A stretch of 44,741 bases of DNA from Chloroflexota bacterium (GTDB lineage Bacteria > Chloroflexota > Anaerolineae > 4572-78 > J111): positions 1-44,741 of the forward strand of contig BOKF01000065.1 in the NCBI GenBank assembly GCA_016860845.1. Direction: 5' to 3'. Made by a program: the position numbers and the translations under genes. The notes below the pieces were generated by a model. The model had not been told where the DNA came from. It searched no databases and saw only the letters and a list, made by a program, of their open reading frames with translations. Of this stretch, positions 40,709 through 44,741 are shown piece after piece. Every line of letters begins with the position of its first letter. Position 1 is the stretch's first letter.

Positions 40709-41926
40709 GTGAAATATTTTCAGTGGGTGCGATTGTTCAATGCCTTCTTACCGCTCCTGGCCGTAATCAGTGCGCTGCTGGTCGGAGCCGTTATCTTACT
40801 TCTACTTGATACCAACCCCCTGGAAGCCTATAAAGTCTTGCTCAGCGGCGGGTTCACCAGCAAGAATGGGCTGGCCGATACGCTGGTCAAGGCAACCCCG
40901 CTGTTGTTAGTCGGGCTAGGTATTGTGATTGCCTTCCGGGCGAATGTCATCAACATTGGCGCGGAAGGACAACTGATTGTCGGAGCGCTGCTGACCACTT
41001 TTTTGGCTTTGCAGTTAGGCGAAACACTGCCCGGCTTTCTGGTTATCAGCATCTGCCTGCTGGCGGGCAGTCTGATGGGGGCGATTTGGGCGGCCATTCC
41101 CGGCTACCTGAAAGCCCGGCTGGGGGTCAACGAGATTCTCAGCACGATCATGATGAACCAAATCGCCATCCAGGTAGGCTACTACCTGCTGCGCGGCGTG
41201 ATGATGGACCCGGCGGAATTGGAAGCCGGAACCAACATTCCTCACTCGGCCCGCCTGCCCAGGCCGACCGATTTACCCCGCTTCACCGACATCGCTGCCT
41301 GGCTGGGTTTTAGCGACTCGGCCAAGGATTTGGGCCTGACCGGCTTCCGCGCCGAACTCTACGGCCTGCTGGTCGAGCCGACCCGGCTGCATCTGGGGCT
41401 GATTCTGGCGATTATGATGGCCATTCTCGTCTACATTTTTTTGTGGCGAACGACGATTGGCTACCGCATCCGCGCCGTCGGACTGAATCCCAATGCTTCA
41501 CGGTATGCCGGGATCAATGTACCGCGCTACGTGGTGTTGTCGCTGGGGTTGAGTGGGGCATTTGCTGGGCTGGCCGGGGCCATCGAAATCCTGGGGCTGC
41601 ACCACCGCATGTTCGAGCCGACGGCAGTGTCGGCAGGTTACGGTTTCTCCGGGATTGTCGCGGCGCTGTTTGGCAAACTGCATCCTCTTGGCGCGATTCC
41701 CTCGTCTATTTTGTTTGGCGGCCTGCTGGTCGGCGGCGACAAGATGCAGCGGGCCGTGCAGATCCCCCAAGTGTTAGTGACCGCCCTACTGGGCGTCATT
41801 GTCCTTTTTGTGGTCAGCAGCGAGATTTGGTCCCGACGGCTGGCCAGCCGCCGCATCGCCGCATCCCCTGAAGAAACAAACCCTCCTGAAGTATCAAGCA
41901 AGCCTGGTCTGGAGACCTCTTTATGA
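40709..41926 (+). CDS. ABC transporter permease, nucleoside/simple-sugar type (YufP-like)
   Basis: The 405-residue membrane protein belongs to the BPD_transp_2 class, with about ten hydrophobic segments. Characteristic text includes FRANVINIGAEGQLIVGAL, VNEILSTIMMNQIA and ALFGKLHPLGAIPSS. Homologues (YufP, BmpC-like) import nucleosides or simple sugars with a BMP-type lipoprotein. The start is GTG with AGAGGTGA upstream; the stop overlaps the next permease (ATGA). No ATPase gene is present between the hydroxylase and this gene, where one is often found. Confidence 0.88.
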   Translation: MKYFQWVRLFNAFLPLLAVISALLVGAVILLLLDTNPLEAYKVLLSGGFTSKNGLADTLVKATPLLLVGLGIVIAFRANVINIGAEGQLIVGALLTTFLALQLGETLPGFLVISICLLAGSLMGAIWAAIPGYLKARLGVNEILSTIMMNQIAIQVGYYLLRGVMMDPAELEAGTNIPHSARLPRPTDLPRFTDIAAWLGFSDSAKDLGLTGFRAELYGLLVEPTRLHLGLILAIMMAILVYIFLWRTTIGYRIRAVGLNPNASRYAGINVPRYVVLSLGLSGAFAGLAGAIEILGLHHRMFEPTAVSAGYGFSGIVAALFGKLHPLGAIPSSILFGGLLVGGDKMQRAVQIPQVLVTALLGVIVLFVVSSEIWSRRLASRRIAASPEETNPPEVSSKPGLETSL

Positions 41927-42873
41927 ATGAAGATTTGACCGTTCTGGCTATCATCGTCGGAATTGCCCACTCCGGGCTGCGGTTGGCGACTCCCTACCTC
42001 TACGCGGCAATTGGTGAGATGTTTGCCCAACGTTCTGGTGTGCTCAACCTGGGTGTTGAGGGGATCATGTTGATGGGTGCGTTTAGCGGCTTCTACGCGC
42101 TGTTCCAAACCGGCAGCCCGCTGCTGGGTCTGCTGGCGGCAGCGGCTGTGGGCGCCCTCTTGGGCCTGGCGATGGCCTTTATCAGCGTCACCCTCAAAGC
42201 GGAGCAGGGCATCAGCGGGATTGGCCTGTTTATGTTTGGGCTGGGGATTTCCAGCCTGCTGTTCAAAACCACCGTGGGCACGGTGGAAGGGGTGGACGGC
42301 TTTGGCGAATTGAATTTTTGTCTTACCGCCAGTTTTTGTCTCAGTCAAATCCCGGTAATCGGCGAAATCTTCTTCCGGCACAGCGTCATGGTCTACGGCG
42401 CTTTTGCCCTGGTCCCCCTGGCCTGGTGGGTGCTCAACAAGACCACCCTCGGCCTCAAGATTCGAGCAGTGGGCCAAAATCCCCAGGCTGCCGATTCGCT
42501 GGGGGTGAGCGTGGCCCGGGTGCGTTACTTTACCGTCACCCTGGGCGGGCTGTTGGCCGGTGTGGCCGGGGCTTCCCTATCCATCTCGTTGCTTAACATT
42601 TTTCAAGAGGGTATGACCAACGGTCAGGGCTTTATCGCCGTGGCCCTGGTTTACTTTGGCAGTTGGACGCCTTTTGGCGTTTTGGGCGGGGCGCTGCTTT
42701 TCAGCCTGGTCAATGCGCTGCAATTGTGGGTCCAGGTTCTGGGTCTCAACCTCCCCTCCGACGTAGCGGTGATGCTGCCTTACCTGTTGACCATTATTGC
42801 CCTGGCTTTTCCTTTCCGGCGCGCGCTCCAACCCGCTGCCTTAACCAAAGCTTTTGAACGGGGGCAGAATTAA
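41923..42873 (+). CDS. ABC transporter permease, nucleoside/simple-sugar type (YufQ-like)
   Basis: The 316-residue partner permease has the typical N-terminal LRLATPYLYAAIGEMFAQRS and VLNLGVEGIMLMGAFSGF, and a C-terminal AVALVYFGSWTPFGVLGGAL. Around eight to ten membrane segments are visible. It should form a heterodimer with the preceding permease, to which it is translationally coupled. Neither an ATPase nor a BMP lipoprotein follows; the next gene encodes a LivJ-type binding protein from a different ABC family. An orphan AAAGGAGGT follows the stop. Confidence 0.88.
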   Translation: MNEDLTVLAIIVGIAHSGLRLATPYLYAAIGEMFAQRSGVLNLGVEGIMLMGAFSGFYALFQTGSPLLGLLAAAAVGALLGLAMAFISVTLKAEQGISGIGLFMFGLGISSLLFKTTVGTVEGVDGFGELNFCLTASFCLSQIPVIGEIFFRHSVMVYGAFALVPLAWWVLNKTTLGLKIRAVGQNPQAADSLGVSVARVRYFTVTLGGLLAGVAGASLSISLLNIFQEGMTNGQGFIAVALVYFGSWTPFGVLGGALLFSLVNALQLWVQVLGLNLPSDVAVMLPYLLTIIALAFPFRRALQPAALTKAFERGQN

Positions 42874-42889
42874 AGAAAGGAGGTATTAA

Positions 42890-43095
42890 CAAGCAGTCAT
42901 AAATTTTTGAGTCAGGCTCTTTATCTTCCAGGGAGATAATGCACTCCGTGTAGCTCGTCGCTGCAGAGTGGGCAAGCAAAGAATGTCGTGGCGAAGCGCC
43001 CTGTGGGGAAATGCTCTGAGGTTGCTAACGTGAGCTTCTTCGGGCTTTGCTCAGCACGATGGCTTCACCCTCGTGCGCCCTGACCTGCTTTTTGA
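42890..43095 (+). ncRNA. Unidentified structured RNA candidate (possible riboswitch, leader or 6S-like RNA)
   Basis: About 190 nt between permease and LivJ genes lacks coding sense and lacks the short-word repeats of other gaps. A possible closing stem joins GTCAGG (42911-42916) to CCTGAC (43079-43084), followed by TTTTT at 43089-43093. Inside are TGAGC/GCTCA (43031-43053) and GCACGA/TCGTGC (43054-43076), two hairpins stacked end to end, plus GGCG/CGCC and CACTC/GAGTG pairings. No known riboswitch signature was recognised. An orphan AAAGGAGGT at 42876-42884 has no start codon after it. Confidence 0.35.
43031..43093 (+). terminator. Stacked hairpins ending in a short T-run
   Basis: TGAGC-TTCTTCGGGCTTT-GCTCA and GCACGA-TGGCTTCACCC-TCGTGC are immediately adjacent, and CCTGACCTGC then TTTTT follow. 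They could terminate the permease transcript or form the 3' half of a longer structured RNA. Confidence 0.4.
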
Positions 43096-43168
43096 AACTT
43101 CTATCGAGCCTCCCATTGTTTCTAAATAAGCCAATCATTATGTTACAAATTGATGCAGGAGAAGAAAA

Positions 43169-44741
43169 ATGAATAAACGAATATTCTGGTTGCTAGGTTT
43201 GCTAGTAACCGTAAGTATAGTCCTGGCGGCCTGTACGGGTAGTCAACCGGCAGCCCCCGCCGCGGAAAAACCTGCCGCCACCGAAGAAAAAGCGGCTGAA
43301 GCTGCACCGACTCAAGCTCCGGCGGCAACGGAAGAGGTCGCGGCAGAAGTCCCCGCCGCGACCGAAGAGACTGCGGCAGAAGCCCCCGCCGCCGAAGGCT
43401 GCACCGACGCTATCGGTTGTGTGGATATTGCGGCGGGGGATCCAATCCACATCGGCTGGATCCAAAGCGTTTCCGGGGCGACCGCTCCACTGGGCACGGA
43501 TGAGGTGCGCGGCGTCGAAATGGCTATTGACGACAGGGGCGGCGAAGTGCTCGGCCATCCGGTTGAACTGACCGGCGAGGACTCGCTGTGCAGCGCCGAA
43601 GGCGGCCAGACGGCCGGAACCAAGATCGCCGCCGACCCGACTGTCGTCGGCGTCATTGGCACCACCTGTTCCAGCGAAGCCCGCGCCGCCATGCCCCTCC
43701 TGGCCGATGCCGGCATGGTCATGATCTCCGCTTCCAACACCAACCCCGACCTGACCGACCCCAACCATCCTGATCATTATCCCGGTTATCTGCGGACGGC
43801 TCACAACGACCTGTTCCAGGGTCGGATTGCCGCCGAGTATGCCTACAACGAGTTGGGCTTAAAGACAGCCGCCACCATCCATGATGGCAGCCCCTATGCC
43901 GAGTCCTTACAGCGGGTCTTTGCCGAAGTCTTTGCCGAACTGGGTGGAACCATCACCAGCCAGGAAGCGGTCAACATCGGCGACACCGATATGAAAGGGG
44001 TGCTGACCAAGATTGGGGCCGACAAACCCGAAATCATCTACTTCCCCATCTTTGAACCCGAAGGAGATTTCATCGCCGCTCAGAAATGTGATGTCCAGGA
44101 CCTGGCCGATACCTATCTGATGGGCGCTGATGGCTTGCTGTCCGACACCATGCCCGAAGCCGCCGGCGAATGTGCCAACGGCATGTTCCTGTCCGGTCCC
44201 TACGTCCATGGTCAAGCGTATGATGATTTTGTGGCCAAGTACACCGAGAAGTACGGCGAAGCCCCCATCAGCGGCTATCACGCCCACGCCTATGATGCCA
44301 CCAATATCCTCATCGCCGCTATCGAAAAAGCAGCAGTCCAGCAGGAAGACGGTTCGCTCAGCATCGGGCGGCAGGCGCTGCGAGACGCGATGTACGCCAC
44401 CAAAGATTTCCAGGGCCTGACCGGAAATCTGGGCTGTAATGAAAATGGCGACTGCGCGACCGGCGAAGCCCTCGCCGTCTTCGAATTGACCGAGGCCGAG
44501 ATCGTGGACGGCAATTGGCCGCCCCAGGCCATCTGGACCCCGGGCGGTGACGTTGCCCAGGCAGCGGCTCCGGCTGCGGGTCAGACCATTCCGGCTGGCA
44601 GCTTTACCTGTGAAGATGCGATTGGTTGTGTGGATATTGCAGCGGGGGATCCGATCCACATTGCCTGGATCCAAACCGTCTCCGGGGCCACCGCACCTTT
44701 AGGCTCCGACGAAGTGCGGGGCGTCGAAATTGCCGTGGATG
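43169..44741 (+). CDS. LivJ-type (Peripla_BP_6) substrate-binding lipoprotein with a second domain copy, partial
   Basis: The open frame runs 524 codons to the window edge. It has a lipobox LAAC (C22), a Glu/Ala/Pro-rich linker (about 25-77), and a branched-chain-amino-acid-type binding domain (about 78-470). Familiar parts are IHIGWIQSVSGATAPLG, GVIGTTCSSEARAAMPLL and ISGYHAHAYDATNILIAAI. At residue 481 the start of the domain repeats: CEDAIGCVDIAAGD against CTDAIGCVDIAAGD at 78, with 38 of 44 visible residues identical and a period of 403 residues. It would bind amino acids, amides or a related ligand outside the cell. AGGAG precedes the ATG. Confidence 0.88.
   Translation, partial: MNKRIFWLLGLLVTVSIVLAACTGSQPAAPAAEKPAATEEKAAEAAPTQAPAATEEVAAEVPAATEETAAEAPAAEGCTDAIGCVDIAAGDPIHIGWIQSVSGATAPLGTDEVRGVEMAIDDRGGEVLGHPVELTGEDSLCSAEGGQTAGTKIAADPTVVGVIGTTCSSEARAAMPLLADAGMVMISASNTNPDLTDPNHPDHYPGYLRTAHNDLFQGRIAAEYAYNELGLKTAATIHDGSPYAESLQRVFAEVFAELGGTITSQEAVNIGDTDMKGVLTKIGADKPEIIYFPIFEPEGDFIAAQKCDVQDLADTYLMGADGLLSDTMPEAAGECANGMFLSGPYVHGQAYDDFVAKYTEKYGEAPISGYHAHAYDATNILIAAIEKAAVQQEDGSLSIGRQALRDAMYATKDFQGLTGNLGCNENGDCATGEALAVFELTEAEIVDGNWPPQAIWTPGGDVAQAAAPAAGQTIPAGSFTCEDAIGCVDIAAGDPIHIAWIQTVSGATAPLGSDEVRGVEIAVD

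Noticed and set aside
42890..43095. Known riboswitch (cobalamin, TPP, glycine, Moco) or SRP/tmRNA/RNase P RNA
   Set aside because: None of the conserved sequence boxes of these RNAs could be found; kept only as an unidentified structured candidate.
43230..43400. Internal GCC/GAA-rich tandem repeats as a CRISPR-like or mobile repeat
   Set aside because: They encode the Ala/Glu/Pro linker of the lipoprotein in frame and are ordinary low-complexity linker sequence.

Overview
The window is about 44.7 kb of moderately GC-rich bacterial DNA. It most likely comes from the Chloroflexota (Anaerolineae-like). I infer this from three traits: Thr/Pro-rich 'TPTATP' linkers behind lipoprotein and signal-anchor sequences, the mix of genes (EcsC, FakA/FakB, RACo-like ASKHA protein, FHA, VWA lipoproteins), and gaps packed with short degenerate repeats. 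No rRNA or tRNA gene, CRISPR array or prophage was seen.

Left part (1-10.5 kb). A signal-anchored beta-propeller protein and a tiny secreted ORF run leftward. They are followed by a complete ISKra4-type insertion sequence (1642-3082) with 28-bp inverted repeats, a 9-bp target duplication and a transposase split by a +1 frame change. Then comes a leftward housekeeping block: yceD, a coiled-coil protein, coaD, recG and the fatty-acid kinase pair fakB/fakA. The rightward rpmB (L28), too short for routine ORF calling, lies divergent from fakA.

Middle (10.9-21.5 kb, mostly leftward). This holds ecsC-rlmN (coupled), a TGS/kinase fusion, two M42 aminopeptidases, an FHA membrane protein, a 2Fe-2S/ASKHA corrinoid-activator-like protein, a DUF2442 protein and a 'virulence factor' domain protein.

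21.6-35.6 kb (mostly rightward). trmFO, a soluble histidine kinase, a DapL-like aminotransferase, a UPF0175/DUF3368 toxin-antitoxin pair, a SpoU methyltransferase whose reading frame contains four copies of an 8-bp repeat, a GNAT-aminotransferase pair, a lipoprotein with four copies of an unrecognised domain, a cyclic-nucleotide-binding protein, a GrpB-like protein, a leftward VWA lipoprotein, and an OmpR-type regulator overlapping a lipid kinase gene.

35.6-44.7 kb (accessory metabolism). L-rhamnose isomerase is divergent from a GntR/UTRA regulator. The regulator is followed by a fused 2Fe-2S/molybdopterin hydroxylase that keeps both purine-site residues of xanthine dehydrogenase, then two nucleoside-type ABC permeases with no ATPase beside them, a structured non-coding stretch, and a LivJ-type lipoprotein whose binding domain begins to repeat after 403 residues at the window edge. 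The hydroxylase and permeases suggest purine/nucleoside salvage or catabolism.

The least conventional signals are the dispersed short-word repeat families filling most gaps (one inside a gene), the tandem LivJ fusion, the four-repeat lipoprotein, the FAD-less purine hydroxylase cluster and the unexplained structured region at 42.9-43.1 kb.
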